64,000 bases of DNA from Acanthopleura granulata (lineage: Eukaryota; Mollusca; Polyplacophora; Chitonida; Chitonidae). Of the stretch, positions 13,191 to 26,700 are shown piece after piece; the stretch's first letter is position 1, and each line of letters begins with the position of its first letter. Location of the stretch: positions 33,783,011 to 33,847,010 of the forward strand of contig JABBOT010000001.1 of NCBI GenBank assembly GCA_016165875.1. The letters run 5' to 3'. Under the pieces are notes generated by a model, which was given only the letters and a program-made list of their open reading frames with translations, searched no databases and was not told where the DNA came from. The translations under genes were made by a program, and so were the position numbers.

Positions 13191-13765
13191 CTACCCTAAT
13201 TTTTATAATTTATCTGGACATATTAGATATTAGTAGTGCTGAAAGCAAAAATTACATCTGTCTCATTTTTTGTCGCAAAGTAAAGATATATGTATGTTAT
13301 TCATTACACATGGTCTATCCATGTTAGGAAAGAGAAATTGTTTATGTCTGTTACAGTTACATCTAGGGCCTATTAAAAGAATTACGGTAAACGATAATTA
13401 CATGTGAACCATTACACGCGTGAGATATAATTCAAATGTATTAATGTAATGCTATTTTGACACACCTATTGCTAAAGACAAGGCCCAGTGTGTGTGTGAT
13501 TCAATACCCTTATCCATGCCTGATCACTCGATCGTATATCCCGTGTGACCTTTTCATCCGGCCTGGCAATCTGCCTTTAACATTCTTTACCCCAAAACAA
13601 CCTAGACATATATAGGGTCTTATATTTTCGCTTGAGTGGGCTATACTATATAAGCTCGATAGTAACACTGCAACAATTGTCCATCTTAAAGTGAAAGACA
13701 GCGAGTGTTCTAAGTTAAGTTTACCAGAAAGGTTGGACAATACTATATTTATTTCGGTAAAGTAT
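13191..13765. other. No feature seen
   Basis: AT-rich sequence. The 76-codon minus-strand open frame at 13510-13740 has no recognisable content. Confidence 0.3.
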
Positions 13766-14135
13766 TTCTTCTAACGGTCACTTCGACAGCGGAAACTGAC
13801 ATTTGACCGTGCTCCCTCGACTAGCATGAAACTCAGCCATTATGTCTGGGCTGTGATGTAATTCTTTCAAGCGCGTAACACTCTTGTTACCTGAGACTGT
13901 AGTAAGCTGTTAGGGCTCTGTTTGTTATTTACGTATATATGTAAATTTATAACATGAAATGATCAAGAAGCTTACTACCGCCACAGCACCACGGCCTGGA
14001 AATATTTTGCAATGTTGTTCACACTTTTACTTGTTATCAATAAAAATACAACATTAAAACTGTGTCCTGTCTCCATGTTATTACATGTTACATTGACAGT
14101 CAACTAACTAAAAATTACGTCACAATTTTTAAATC
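13766..14135 (+). repeat. Inverted repeat pair, left copy
   Basis: Matches the reverse complement of 18455-18812 over most of its length. Shared words include CTGACATTTGACCGTGCTCC, GACTAGCAT(G/A)AAACTCAGCC and CATGAAATGATCAAGAA. The two outer ends correspond, so the pair could be terminal inverted repeats of a 5-kb element or two independent insertions. Confidence 0.8.
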
Positions 14136-17100
14136 ATAACCATGACCCTACACGAATATGAATGTTATAGTCATCGTATTTATGTGATGATGTAACAGAA
14201 TATTAGCGTTTGAAAAGTTTACGGTCTTCAAATAGACCATACAGTCCTAGACCTTTCGCACAGGTCCATGTAATGTTTCTTTACATGCCAGTGAATCGAA
14301 TACCACTATCGTACCATCGTCTCATCGCCCGATTAAGACACGAAGCGATGGCACGATGGTGCGAAGCGGGGCTAGCATCGTCCCTTTCCTTGGCACCGTC
14401 CTGCCATCGCTCGTACCATCGTCCCACCTCCCTCATAAGAATCTTCAAGTGACAAACAGTGTACAGTTGTCTTTACTCCTCTTTTCTGATACTGACACTT
14501 AAGTCAAACATTCAAAGTAGTGAACTGTTTTGTAAGATGCAATAGAGTACCTGCATTTCAAGCATTGAAAAGTGTATTTATATGGCATCATAGTTTTTAT
14601 ACTACATTAATTGTCTTGGAAATGAAAAGGTCTTGCAGACGAATTTATTTTTAGAGAGTCGACCAGTCCATTCAAGCAGTTAACTGACTTTAACACAACT
14701 CGCATATGTGTAAGGTATGTGCGCTGTCAAACTCGAGTACAAATTGATTTAGTCTAAAATGATACACTATCTAAAACATGAATACCTCATGTCGATTTTG
14801 ACTTTACACTGAAGTATTCTTTTCAAAAAGTATTGTTGCCCCCTCTTGAGTCATATGAGCTAAATTCTGGAACCAAATCTTTACCAAAATGATTTTGAAA
14901 CTATCGACGTAGAAGTTTTACATAAAATTCCTATTCCTTTAAGCATTTTTTGATTTCTTCATACATCTATGTCTCCCTATAGCATACAAGTCTTGATGTC
15001 AACATTCCGCGAAGACAAGGCACGCATACTAAAATTAACTAGGAAGATGCATAAAGAATCAACTGATTTTTTAATTAGTTTTCACTTGACACATAACCTT
15101 CTCACACGCGGTCACAGAGGCGATTTTTTTTACCACAAATCTGATCAGTGTTATACTTTCTTAGTAAGTGTACGTGTGGCTTTACAGGATACAGACAGTA
15201 AATAACATTGTACGATGTGTCCGTCAAATATATATTCATTTTAGCTGAATGTTCCTTTACAAGCTTCCTGCATTCAAAGCATGTCCGGTCCGAATTTCAA
15301 GGCTTCTAATATAAGACTGCAAAAATGTTCTCCTCCAACTTGCGGTTGTTTTTTTTTTTTTTTTTAAACCACATTCTGTCCTTCGATGTATGCATTCACG
15401 AATATTCTTCTTATATTGTGTCATAGGCTTTCTGTAATATCATAATCACTTTACCTTTAAACTGTGGAGTGAATCTTCAAATGTGAACTGCAACGTTTTT
15501 AGTTTTGAACAAAATTGTTGTCAACAATGCCATGACAACATATGCAGTATTTGGCTAATTCTACACCAGTGACATCTAACACATTGTTATTAACATCAAC
15601 ATGTGTTTCATCTAAGGGAGACAACTAGTTTTTATCATAAAATGGGGTGCTGTTCCTTGTCCCGCAATATATGCACTTTAACCCCTTTGCATGCAGTAAC
15701 CTCGTCCCATAATCTGGGTCATGTTATGAAGCATGTAACGTGGTAATTTCGCTCATGCTTCAGTGTTACTCCTCGTGTAACTATAGTAACGCACGTATTC
15801 TGGTTCATCACGCGGGTTTTCACTGATTACTTGCCTTATATCATCCCATGTGCGGACAAGTACATCCACATGGTACTGATAGGGTTCCCTGTATATAATA
15901 AAGTTTCAGTCCTGCCCACCTCACCCATTGTTAATGAATGTGAATGTAATTTGTATTTTTGTTTTTCTCTTTCCCATTTTGCACCACCACCTTTGCCTAA
16001 TTCTACAACTTATTCAAGACATTTGAAATTTAACGTTTGGGGCATGACGTTGGCGTGATCCACCTTGTACAAGTGTGTTGTATTGTGTACCTGTATATTT
16101 CTAATCATGCCCCAATTTTCGTTATGAGCAAAATATTCGTCATTCATAATAAATGATCTAAACCTCAACTCTTCTGAGTTATTGTCACCTTTTCGTTAAC
16201 ATTATGCAAACCTAGCTCGTCTCTGACCAGTTGTTTACCCGGGCATTGTTTCCTAAATCCGATTAAACCATAGCCGTACTAATAAGACTTTACACCCAAA
16301 GTTAGAATAAAATCCTCACTCCGGCAAACGGACGATATCGGGTTTCACCGGTTACACTTGTGAGGGGTCCGGATTGGAGAGCAAGACCTCAGCGGTCATG
16401 GTTCCAGTGTCCATCACACGGAATTTTACCGATCTCCAATGATGGAAATATTTATTTACTTTGCTGGTGTTTTACGCTGTACTGAACAATGTTTAGCTTG
16501 TTCGACTGCGGCCTGCATTATGATGGGAGGAAACCAAGCACAGCCCGAGGGAAACGTACGACCCTCCGCAGATTGCTGGCGGTCAGCATTATATGGTTAG
16601 AGGAAACCCACGACTTTTCACAGGTTGCTGGCCGACCTACCCACATAGGGCGGAGGCTCACAGGTCACTCCGCACGTGAAGAAGATATGTGGTTGACACA
16701 CTCGTACACGACATGAAGGTAGTCCTCCAGTATGGCCCCAGCTGCCACGCACAGCAAGCTAACAATATTTGGCCTGACGGTAAAACCTATGACAAAACAC
16801 TGAAAATCACTTCTCTTTTAGTTCAAATTTCTTTGTCGATGTGTATTTTATTCAAGGTTATGTCTAAGATTGTTTCTCAAGATTGTTTTTTTGATAAGTG
16901 AAGATTTGGTTTTGATAATTTTCAAGATATGATTTCTAAAACAGTTGACAAAGGTAGCTTGTTTCAGCTGACAGGAGGTTTTTCTGCTTTCAAATATAAA
17001 GGTAGCCAGAACTGTGTAACTTACAATGAAAATATGAAACTTTCTCCACCCGAGGGTCGAGGGTCTAATTATAGAATCCCGTGTGTACAAGCTCAGCACA

Positions 17101-18454
17101 TTTTCTTGTATATACTATTTTATTTAGTTACAGGTGAGAAGGGTATATCTCTCCCTATCTTCGCCACCCCTTCCCGCATTCATTACCAAAAATCTACAAA
17201 TGCCCGCCTAATTCTTCTATTTTTTTTAATTGTTAACACAAGTAGGCCTACCTATAATTGTAACAAACATACAGTTTCTTTTTATCACATGGTCAATCCA
17301 TCTAATGAACCACAGATCCATATCTATACTTTTCCAAAAGAAAATAAAAATGGAGAGAAATGTAATTGTTTGCGTTCTACAATACACATATATGTCGTAA
17401 AAATGAGAAAAACTGAGGGAGAGGAGAGTGGGGGTGGGGGTGGCTGCCTTTCATACCATAGCATCTTACCCAGTGGATATATATAAAAGAGCGAAATCGG
17501 AGAACTCTAATCAGAGCCAAGACTTGTAACATTCTTGATAAACGCCTCAGTTTCGTTGCTCACAGAATCCGAACACTACGTAATTTCCAAACAAAACTTT
17601 ATCATCCTCAAACTAGATAAGGGCAGCTGTACAGCACCAATGGATACCTCTGCCTAGTACTGAAAATAGTACCGCCGCCATCTTTTTCAGACAAACTACG
17701 AAAACTTTCATCTGACGTATCATTCGGCGATGCGTGCATAGGCAAATCGAAATGGTGCCATTTAAACATTTTATCCCTTGAACTGAACGGTAGTGTGCTG
17801 GTCGATGGCCGAGTGGAGAAATTCGGCGCCTGGCAAGTCGTTTCCTCCAAGAGAAAAATAGTTGTCCGAAAAAAAAAGGATCTTAGACAACTCCGACCGG
17901 TGCTATTCTGCTTTTAAAAGTAGAAGACTACATGGCCTGCTCACAAGAGCCATTTGGTATAACCAGGTTAAGTTCCGACGACGGAATTCTGTTCTTACGT
18001 TGACCGAGCTCCATGCACATTAAGGAACAATCGTCGTGCTGTATATATAACCGGTAGCTGATCCAACAGACGAGCCGTATAAAGTAATGCCGATACCAAG
18101 AACATATGTACGTGATGTCCATGGGTTATTTTAAACGCATAAAGACTTTGATGTTGTTCCAAAATTACGACCTGTTAACGATACCATGCACTGGAATAGC
18201 CTTCTCCACGTTAGCAAAGTGTGAAATCGTTTAAAGTAAAAGACGGCTCATGACTGAAATAGTGTTCATTAAAAAGATTATAAAATTCTCTCTTGAATGT
18301 AAAGACCTGTTTGCAATTGTATGAATTCGTTGCTGAATTATCTTCGTTTGAAGTGTGGAGTATTGTGCTGCGACTGGGGATCTGTAAGCGCCCATGCTTT
18401 AAGCTTATGACGGATTGGCCAATCCGAGTGCTAGGAGATATCAGTTGCTTATAA
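14136..18454. other. Spacer between the inverted repeats, no gene recognised
   Basis: Contains a small block of CGATGGTAC-type words in both orientations at 14325-14425, a poly-T run at 15350-15366, and a SINE remnant. No transposase or other domain was found between the repeat arms. A minus-strand open frame at 17850-17608 includes an ATGGCGGCGG start-like context but shows no recognisable protein. Confidence 0.35.
16455..16690 (-). mobile_element. SINE remnant
   Basis: Reads TGGTGTTTTACGCTGTACTGAACAATGTT then GCATTATGATGGGAGGAAACC, the reverse complement of the SINE tail and body seen complete at 31100-31362. Diverged and truncated. Confidence 0.75.
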
Positions 18455-18812
18455 ACTTTGACGTAAATGTTCTGAGTTATCTGTCAATGTAACGTGTAGT
18501 AGCGTAGGGACAGGACACTGTTTAATGTTATATGTTTTAATTACAACAAGTACTAGGGTGAAGAACACTGCAAAGTATTTCCAGACCAGTGTGTTGTGGC
18601 GGGAGTAAGTTTCTTGATCATTTCATGTTATAAATTTACATATATACTTAAGTTACAAACACAACCCTAGCAGCTTATTGCAGACTCAGGTGACAAGGGT
18701 ATTCCGTGCTTGTAAGAATTACATCCCAGCCCAGAGAGAATGGCTGAGTTTTATGCTAGTCGACGGAGCACGGTCAAATGTCAGATTCGGCTGTCGTGGG
18801 AGTTGTTAGAAA
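18455..18812 (-). repeat. Inverted repeat pair, right copy
   Basis: Reverse complement of 13766-14135 with scattered substitutions and small gaps. Similarity fades at the inner end near the ACGTCAAAGTTT word and at the outer end near TTTTCTAACAAC. Confidence 0.8.
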
Positions 18813-19085
18813 ACAACAACAAAAAAACATCACTTTTTATTTTAAAACGTTAAAACCATTTTTAAAGAGAAAGTAGCAGAGGAATGCATCTCGGTTATTC
18901 CACAAGGTGTCAACGATGAGGCCACAACGCGTGGCCTACGGTTGTAATAGCAAAGGGCACCGTGCTTCTCCAAGGCGTGTCTTGCATCTAATTCTGAAGT
19001 TGTTGGGTACGGACGACGCGATATCGTTTTTCCGGAAAATCTAAAATGGCGTATACCATGGCTTCTTAAGAATTCCACATTAAAG

Positions 19086-19600
19086 GTGATTTATAGAGTT
19101 ACTAAGCGTGTCATAAAGAAATGCCTATGTCCGTTTAAATCTGTGTGGACCCCTCTTCTGAAAAAAACTTTGGATATATTTTCTGTTGTGTTTAAGCCTT
19201 TGATTGGCAACGAACTTTTCCTCATCGACATCTTTCATGTCGCCCAGCGCATTCGTAATATTCCACCACACCTGTCTTCTTCAACTCTGTGTTTTACCAG
19301 TACATAGAGGGGGCTTCCATTAGGCCCCTTACTCGATGACTTCACCCTGACCGGATTAGAAAAGACAGTAGTTCAGTAATAAATAATTGGGCATATGAAA
19401 AAAATTACGCTCCTTATATTGATGACGCCCTTGTTCTTGCCAAGGCTGAAAACTTTCCAAGAATATTAAACAAACTGAACTCATTAAATCCACCAATGAA
19501 ATTCATCCATTCATGAATATTCACCTTTTGGACATAAAAATCTAAACTGGAACGTCTACAACAATTTACCGAAAATAAGCTTGTACTGGGCAAAACGTCC
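19086..19600 (+). mobile_element. Penelope-like reverse transcriptase fragment
   Basis: After a stretch ending in a frame break, GGLPLGPLLDDF (about 19308-19345) matches the RT block before the catalytic box. YIDDALVLAKAENF at 19419-19460 supplies the catalytic box, followed by LNKLNSLNPPMKF and, after another break, an LDIKI-like block. The spacing and the SLNP..KF block are typical of Penelope-like and related elements. Only part of the palm is present and it contains stops. Family assignment is from memory. Confidence 0.7.
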
Positions 19601-19849
19601 ACTATGAGAGCTTTGAACCAGGAAAACTAAAGCAACCTACAGGATACGCGCCCTGTCAACTGTTAGCGACAATGTGTTAAGCCATCTAGTGTACCTGTGA
19701 TGAATATGCCTGTTTGATATGTTGATACATGAATATAATTGACTTGCACGTAACGTCAAACACTGTTCGCCATGTTGGTAGGTCTTTATTTGCCTGTTAC
19801 TTGTATACCTTTCATAAGTAACTGTGTGTTCTGCATAATATTCGAGGTG

Positions 19850-19972
19850 AGGAGTATATGGGAGATGTCGAATACGCGTGATATGGAGTATGCGAGGTGT
19901 GAAGTATGCGTGATGTGGCATGCGCATGACGTGGAGTGTGCGAGGTGTGGAGTATGCGCGTGATGTGGTGTT
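19850..19972 (+). repeat. Short minisatellite of GAGTATGCG(A/T)GATGTG-like units
   Basis: Imperfect repeats of a roughly 17-21 bp unit (GGAGTATGCGAGGTGTG, GAAGTATGCGTGATGTGG and so on) run for about 120 bases. Confidence 0.75.
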
Positions 19973-20056
19973 TGGTCGATGTGGAATTAATCGCTGTGAA
20001 AATCTGAATGCATGATATAGTTAAATAAAACGTAATCTTTTCTAAACTAAACACAT

Positions 20057-20440
20057 TGGTATCAGCCACGCGTATTTGTCTCAGCGTGTCTTCAATACAT
20101 ACAAAGTATCAGTCACACGTATTTATGTCAGTGTGTCTTCCATACATACATGGTATCAGTCACACGTATTTATGTCAGTGTGTCTTCCATACATACATGT
20201 TTTCAGTCACACGTATTTATGTCAGTGTGTCTTCCATACATACATGGTATCAGTCACACGTATTTATGTCAGTGTGTCTTCGATACATATATGGTAACAG
20301 TAACGCGTATTTATGTCAGTGTGTCTTCCATACATACATGGTATCAGTCACACGTATTTGTGTCAGTGTGCCGTCCACATATACATGGTATGTTCACTTG
20401 TGTTGGTGTGTCTTCCATACATACATGGTATCAGCCAAAC
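20057..20440 (+). repeat. 47-bp tandem repeat, about eight units
   Basis: Unit: GGTATCAGTCACACGTATTT then ATGTCAGTGTGTCTTCCATACATACAT. The period is 47 bp, so the same stop-free unit is read in all three frames in turn. That explains the overlapping long open frames here; they are not genes. Confidence 0.95.
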
Positions 20441-21482
20441 TGTTAAGTCACTCAGTGATAAGTGTAATAGGAATTTTAGCATACACGGTTTATACATGTA
20501 AATTAGGCAGGAAAGTAATCGCACAAACATTCGACATACACTGTTCCACGAATGATCTCCATCAACAGCACAACTAATGAACTGCACTAGGCACCGTGAG
20601 ATAGTTTTGGAGTCGAATTTTCTCGAAATTTACATAATCCTTGAAAGTTCTGAAGCCCACGTCAGAGTGGTAATTGCAATGGGAAACTCATAAACCTCCT
20701 GCCCGCCTTTAACAAAGGGGTACAAAGCCGTGTGCTCCTTGGTTCTCCCTTGGATTACGTGACACTTCTAGGTGCCTGTGTTCTCCAAACGCAGGTAGAT
20801 AGTACACAAGCACTGCAGCGTCACTGCAATAAATGGAGCGTTTCTCTGCAATACGGACCTTTTTGTGTAGCTTGTGAAAGTCTCCCATTAAGCATGAAAA
20901 CCAGAAAACCAAAAAATTTTACGATGTGACGATCAACAGATAGGCTGGCCAGATCGCGTATACGCGATAAAATCAAACAAGAATTTCTGCCTTTATACAC
21001 TGTATACTGCTAGTATAATTTAAACCCATCGACTACCCCTACTGCTCTTAGTTCTCTGAGAGCCTAGCATCTTGACTATAAGTCGTCAACACCTCCCGAG
21101 CCGCTACCCCCCCCCCCCCAACTTCACATCATTTAAGGCAGGTGAGTTATACCATTAAGGCACAGTACTTCAAAACAACTATGTGTTTGATGTTTTACGC
21201 CGAATTCAAGAACACTTCACTTATACGAAGTTGACCAGCATTACGATCGGAGAAAAATGGGGCACGCGGACATCGGTGGATTGCTGATAGACCTTCCCAC
21301 GTGCTACCGAGGTGTGTGGGGAGGACAGGTACCAATGATGGGAGGCCCCTGAGGTCATTGTACTGCACTAGCACGCAAATTAGCACGGAAGCCCCTGAAA
21401 TATACACGTTTGTTAGAAACACTACCGCAAATACGACCAACAAGTACGCAAGTGAATACAGACGATGACATACACCACCTTG
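20441..21482. other. No gene; SINE remnant only
   Basis: No coding signal. A poly-C run of ten lies at about 21110. The only recognisable element is the SINE fragment at 21186-21350. Confidence 0.35.
21186..21350 (-). mobile_element. SINE remnant
   Basis: Reverse-strand tail and body: TGTTTTACGCCGAATTCAAG, CACTTATACGA, then ATAGACCTTCCCACGTGC, matching the SINE core. The tRNA-like head is missing or unrecognisable. Confidence 0.75.
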
Positions 21483-23385
21483 AACCTGGTCGGTTTAATT
21501 GGGATCTGGTTATTGCGTAGTGCAATTGCAGGATCATAAAGTATATATGGTCTAAAAACGGAAGATTTTTTTTTATTTAAAACTCTCTTTCATGTGGTCA
21601 TATCTTGGATTGGGATGTTTAAGTAAATTGTACCTATGGGAATGTTTGAGCTGACTTCAACACTGGGTTTTCATGAACTACTGTATCTGGAAACAAGCAT
21701 TCTAGAAGCATTAAATTATGAAAGCAAGGCACACTTATTTCAGCTGACAGAATGGCTGGGTCAAATCCAGACTCAAAAAAGACATATTTTTTCAAAATTG
21801 AGCGAAACATATCAAAACTTGGTTCCACCAAGAAATGTTACTGACTTTGTATTAAGTTTCAGTTTACCGTATACTAAAGATGCACATGCATCTGGAAAGT
21901 CAGGTAAATTGTCAAAGCTCGAAACAGACCAAAATATATACCATAATATGAAATTCCAGGAGTTTTTAAAGGCCAGATCTTAACTTTATCATAAGACTTT
22001 ATCTTACCCCAAACCAAAAGTGTCCAATTTTTAAACGATGATAAATATTTATAATTCACAATGACACGGGAGCCTCTCATCTGTGTGAATGCTGTATATG
22101 AATTCACGTCCAGTTCTGGCCGACGTAGGCCTACTTCCTCTCCAGTCAAAAGCAATAGTTTGCCAGCAACGTCGGGATGGCTGTGGGTTTCCTCTGGACT
22201 GTGTCCGGTTTCTTTCCACAATTATTTCATGCTGTAAGTGAAATATTCCAGAGTACGCTGTATAATACCTTTCAAATAGTATTCTTTTTATATTTTCTTA
22301 TTAAATTGTAATACCTTTAATTTAATCCAACGGTTTTTATTTTAAATATTCATTTCCTACTTCATTTTACCCAAGAAAAAAAGAACACTTTTTTAATTTT
22401 AACCTTCTCAGTTTTATATCAACTTTTTGTCCCATGCATGTCCTGCGTTCATGTTACATTTTAAAACTATCATCGAAATGGCTATATTTATCCGAAAGAA
22501 AATAAAAAACAACAGCAGTAGAAACGTACTTTACTTTGCTTCAACCATGAGCGCTAAAAATTGTCTTCTTTATACGCCATTCAAACAGTAATTTCGGGAA
22601 AATTTCTTGCCTTGCTTTTTCGCCGGCTAAATAAACTCTGCTTTGTCAACCTTATAATATTGTAAATGCTACACTCCTGACTTACCAGGAGCAACACGAG
22701 GACTACAAGCAGCGCCATCTGTGATGTCACTTCCACATAGCTTAACTTTGTTTTAACCATTGCGTTTTCTTAGCTGAGTGATTTTTATACTGCATGCTAA
22801 CATGGCTAATGAATACGAGATAAGACACTACCCCAGTGCGCTATAATGACCCAGTTTGTTGTTAGAGCCAAAGTAACGTATATGGTTGGTGTACCAGGGT
22901 AACGGAAATTGGGTCAGGTATAACGCGACAACGACAACCGTCAATCGGCCGAATAACGTTAGTAATTTGTTTTGAAAGGTTAGTTCCACGAATTGAATTT
23001 CTCAAGTTTTAATACCAAAAAAAAAAGGAATGAAATGCTCCTCCCAGGATTAGACTTTTCAAGAAGTTTTCTGGATTTTTTATTTTTGTCCAAAGATGGC
23101 CTCAGAGTTCGTGAAAAGAAAAGTTTGTGTCGGCCCGAATTTAGCGAGTGGATCGTGTGACTCGCAACAAACATTATTATTCATGTTTGCCTAAACGAAT
23201 CACTGAAATTTCCATCATATTGCATCATGGAACAAAAGAGTGCCTGCAAACAACACACCAATGTCATTGTGAAACCATGATCTGAGCCGTATTTCATGAC
23301 GTAGTTACGATGTGCTATACAATAGAAATGCTTCAATGTTGCTTACTTGCCCAAATAAAAGAAAACCTTTCAGGGATTCCACTTG
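21483..23385 (+). repeat. Large dispersed repeat, copy 1
   Basis: Collinear with 34152-37360 in the same orientation. Shared words include GCGTAGTGCAAT, GGAAACAAGCATTCTAG, TTGTTGTTAGAGCCAAAGTAAC and CATGGAACAAAAGAGTGCC. This copy lacks two blocks present in the other. It holds an embedded old SINE. One 115-codon open frame (21636-21983) is not conserved as an open frame in the second copy and is not called. The unit starts beyond the 3' end of the METTL24-like gene. Confidence 0.85.
22063..22263 (+). mobile_element. SINE, old copy inside the large repeat
   Basis: ACGGGAGCCTCTCA...GTGAATGCTGTATATGAATTC...GTGGGTTTCCTCTGGACTGTG...GTGAAATATTCCAGAGTACG follows the SINE consensus order. Its counterpart is at 35046-35200, so the SINE inserted before the large repeat was copied. 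Confidence 0.75.
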
Positions 23386-23583
23386 GCTTCCAGACCCCCA
23401 ATATACCAGTTGAAAATACAGCATATAGTCACAAGGCTGTGAGAATGCTAGTGGCGATGCAATAATTCGACTTGCAAGTGAACATGATGTCAATATTTTT
23501 ACTTACATCTCCGAACAATCTCGAACGTCGTATCCACATTGCATAATCCAACTCAGTTTTCAAGTTTCAAGATCACTGAAGCT

Positions 23584-23589
23584 TTTATT
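23584..23589 (-). promoter_or_regulatory. Candidate poly(A) signal of the METTL24-like gene
   Basis: AATAAA on the minus strand about 190 bases after the stop codon. It is the first canonical hexamer I noticed; a downstream GT-rich element was not tested. Confidence 0.35.
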
Positions 23590-23778
23590 ATTATCCTGAA
23601 CCCAATGCACAACTGTCTCTGTTTTTCGGTTTTGAACTTATCACAGAGCATAACCGAGGCCGGGTTGAAAACATCGACATTTGACTGACGGCGTCGGGAT
23701 CTGACTGAAGACATCAAGATTTGATTGATGACATCAAGATCTGACTGAAGGCATCGAGATCTGAGTGATATTTATCCC

Positions 23779-26700
23779 CTACTTCACCACACAGGCTGGG
23801 ATATGAATCAGCTGAAGTTCGTGACAGTGCGTTCTCAACGGGGTTACGTCATCTCCTTTATAACAGAGGACATTTTTATGTGCATAAAATATTCTAAATC
23901 CAAGATTTCTTAATCTTTTTAATATTTTAAGACTAGACCTGGTGTCCACAGTATTGTGCAACTCGACGAGAAATTGTCTGACGTTGTTGAGGGAACCGTC
24001 AGCGACGGCTGTTGTCAGTGTTGACCATTCACTGCTCTCTACGTCCATTTTCAGAACATCAATCCTACGCTAAAATCAATGAGAAAACAAATTCATTATT
24101 TATCGTATTATATACGATCGTAATCATTATCACGATTATTGTTCTTTTTATTATTATCATTTTGAGATTGAATTTGAAAATCATTATAAAAATACTTAGA
24201 GTAAAATAAATATGATTTTTTATTATTGCATCGAGCTCTTCAGTATACAGCCATGTAGCCTCTCATTTTGTGATGACGGACAGTAAGCATCAGCATTTAA
24301 ATCATACGTAGAAGTGTCAATACACAGGCGTGATATATATAGGACGCATGGGAAAGTATAATGCATAAGTTAGACTTTAGGGCTCCACTAATCTAAAACT
24401 TTCGTCTGCAACCAGTTGTTATGCATTGCTTGTTGTCAGCTTTTCAAAATAAATATGTCTCTTCTTTGCATTCAGTGTGTGGGAAATGTACTTTCTGCAT
24501 AGCGTTAGATACAATGGACTGATAAGCAAAATACGATGTTCACCTTCAGTAACAATGCGGGTAACACATGCTTTTCGCCAACTGGAAGATTGTCTTAAAA
24601 GAAGTTCTTAATCTGGTTAAAGTCACTAGAGACTTCTTCATCGTGACTTTATTTAATATGGTTGCATGCAAAAACTCGAAAATTCCATATACAAGTTTCA
24701 TCTACTCACGGAATAAGCAAATCTTATCATATGTCTGTCTCCGAAATGAATAATTTTAATACGGTATTTAACAAAGATTGAATTTCACATTGTTAATACT
24801 GTGTTGCGATCAGTTTCCTCGTTAATGGAATCATTTGGCGCACTGGTCAAATATAAATGTAACATGAAGCTGAGCTATACAAAACCTCTCTAAGCACAAA
24901 CATTCGATACATTTTGGAGAATGAGCCAAAAAAGAAAACAATTTGACGACTTTATAAAGTAGATCAAGGTAATCTGCACCGTTCTCAATGTCATCAGGTA
25001 CATGTGTGGGAATGTACATAAGCGAATCCATATATGAAGTTTCAATGAATCTGGCTCAGCAGTTTTTGAAAAAATTACGACTTCGCAAACATGCTGCATC
25101 TCTCCATGTAAATTGTCTGTAGTGCTTTTTAGAGCCCAATATGAACTCTGACCACAAGAGAGTAGGTCAAATGACGAGGAAATATCGTCTCACAGCGTTC
25201 ATTTTCCGACGGCTTCCTGCTGGACTACACATATACAAGTTCATGCCTTTGAATAGGACCCCAAGATAATTCTCTAACAGACGAACGGACTGACAGACAG
25301 AGCAAAGGATGTACATGATCAATACCCTTCGTTCACAGCTGATCAAAAGGTAACCAAAATGCTTTTGATATTCACGGTCTGATTAACACTGTATCGGCTG
25401 GAGATAGCTACATGGCAGTTAAGGCTATAAAAATTGATTCAGTCCATTCAAAAACATTAACCCATATGTCTGTTCTTTTGTAATGTACTCATTTGGAAAG
25501 ACTGTATACAGTCATTCCTGTTCGCATTCATGCTTAAATTTCTGTTAAAACGACAGAATGCCAAACATTATTTAACATATTAAATGGCGGTTTGTTTAAA
25601 GTAGACACTACCTATTCATTCACCATCGATTGAGGATATACATTCACAATTCATCCACCTTCTATTGACACTATTCATTCTCTATCTATTCACTCTAATC
25701 ACTCTCTATTTATACACTCACCACTCCGGCCGTACGTGGGAAGGTCTGTCCACAACCTGCAGATGGTCGTGTGTTTAATCCCACCGTAATATTGGCCACC
25801 ATCATTTGAGTGAAATATTCTTGAGTACGGCATAACACAACAATCGAATAAATAAATAAACCATTCAACATCTATGCCTTGTAACAGTCCCAACAATTTG
25901 ATCCCTTTTAATGCAGAGACTTACTTCCGTGTGCTGTAAAGTCTGCCTTATTTGCTTCAGGGTTTGACAAGACCAGCCCTTATTCTTCGCATTTGACCCA
26001 TACACTCCCAGGTTGTGAAACGTCACGTTTTGACTGCGCTTTGTGGACGATACGCCCATACTGCAGACAAACAGTTAGAACATATATTATCAAATCTGTA
26101 ATTCAGGTCCTTACCTGAACCTAAACCAAATAAATCGTATTACATAATGTTGCCATACCAGCCCATGTTAACATTTACATAAGTACAAATAAATAAATGA
26201 ATGGGCCCTTTAGAATGCAATTTACTACTTCGCCTTTTTTTTGTTTGTTTAGATTAGTTTATCACACAGTTTTTATAGTACTCAGGTCAAAAGTCCCGCA
26301 GACTTAGACAAAAAGTCATCGTCATGAGTGAAACTTAAAAAGTCGTCGTTTTAGACAAACATAAAATCATCGATATCAGACATGAATAAGAAATCATCAT
26401 CATCATCATCAGACAAACATAGAAGTCACTGTCATCAGATGAACACAAAAAATCATAGTCTTCAGACAAACATAAAATTATCGGCATTAGACATATATAA
26501 AAAGCATCATTAACTTTTCTGGAACAGAATGGAAACCATGAAATAGTTAAATTCAAAGGCAGGTCTGCAAGGACAATAATGAAATAATTGCTGGAGCTAA
26601 CATGTTCAAGGGGGGAGGGGATGTAGAGGAGGATAGTTATTAGTTATGTCTTTTTCACATATGGTCAGGACAATTAGTTTTGTCTGGAGGGAACAGTGCC

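Noticed and set aside
17608..17850. Minus-strand frame with an ATGGCGGCGG start-like context
   Set aside because: The frame has no motif, and a start at the ATGGCGG would give only about eleven codons before a possible donor.
20056..20577. 173-codon open frame and its overlapping partners
   Set aside because: Product of the 47-bp tandem repeat read in three frames.
21636..21983. 115-codon frame in the large repeat
   Set aside because: The equivalent region of the second copy (34300-34650) is full of stops, so no constraint is visible.
24117..24209. Ile-rich membrane-like frame
   Set aside because: Low-complexity ATT/TTA sequence in an intron.
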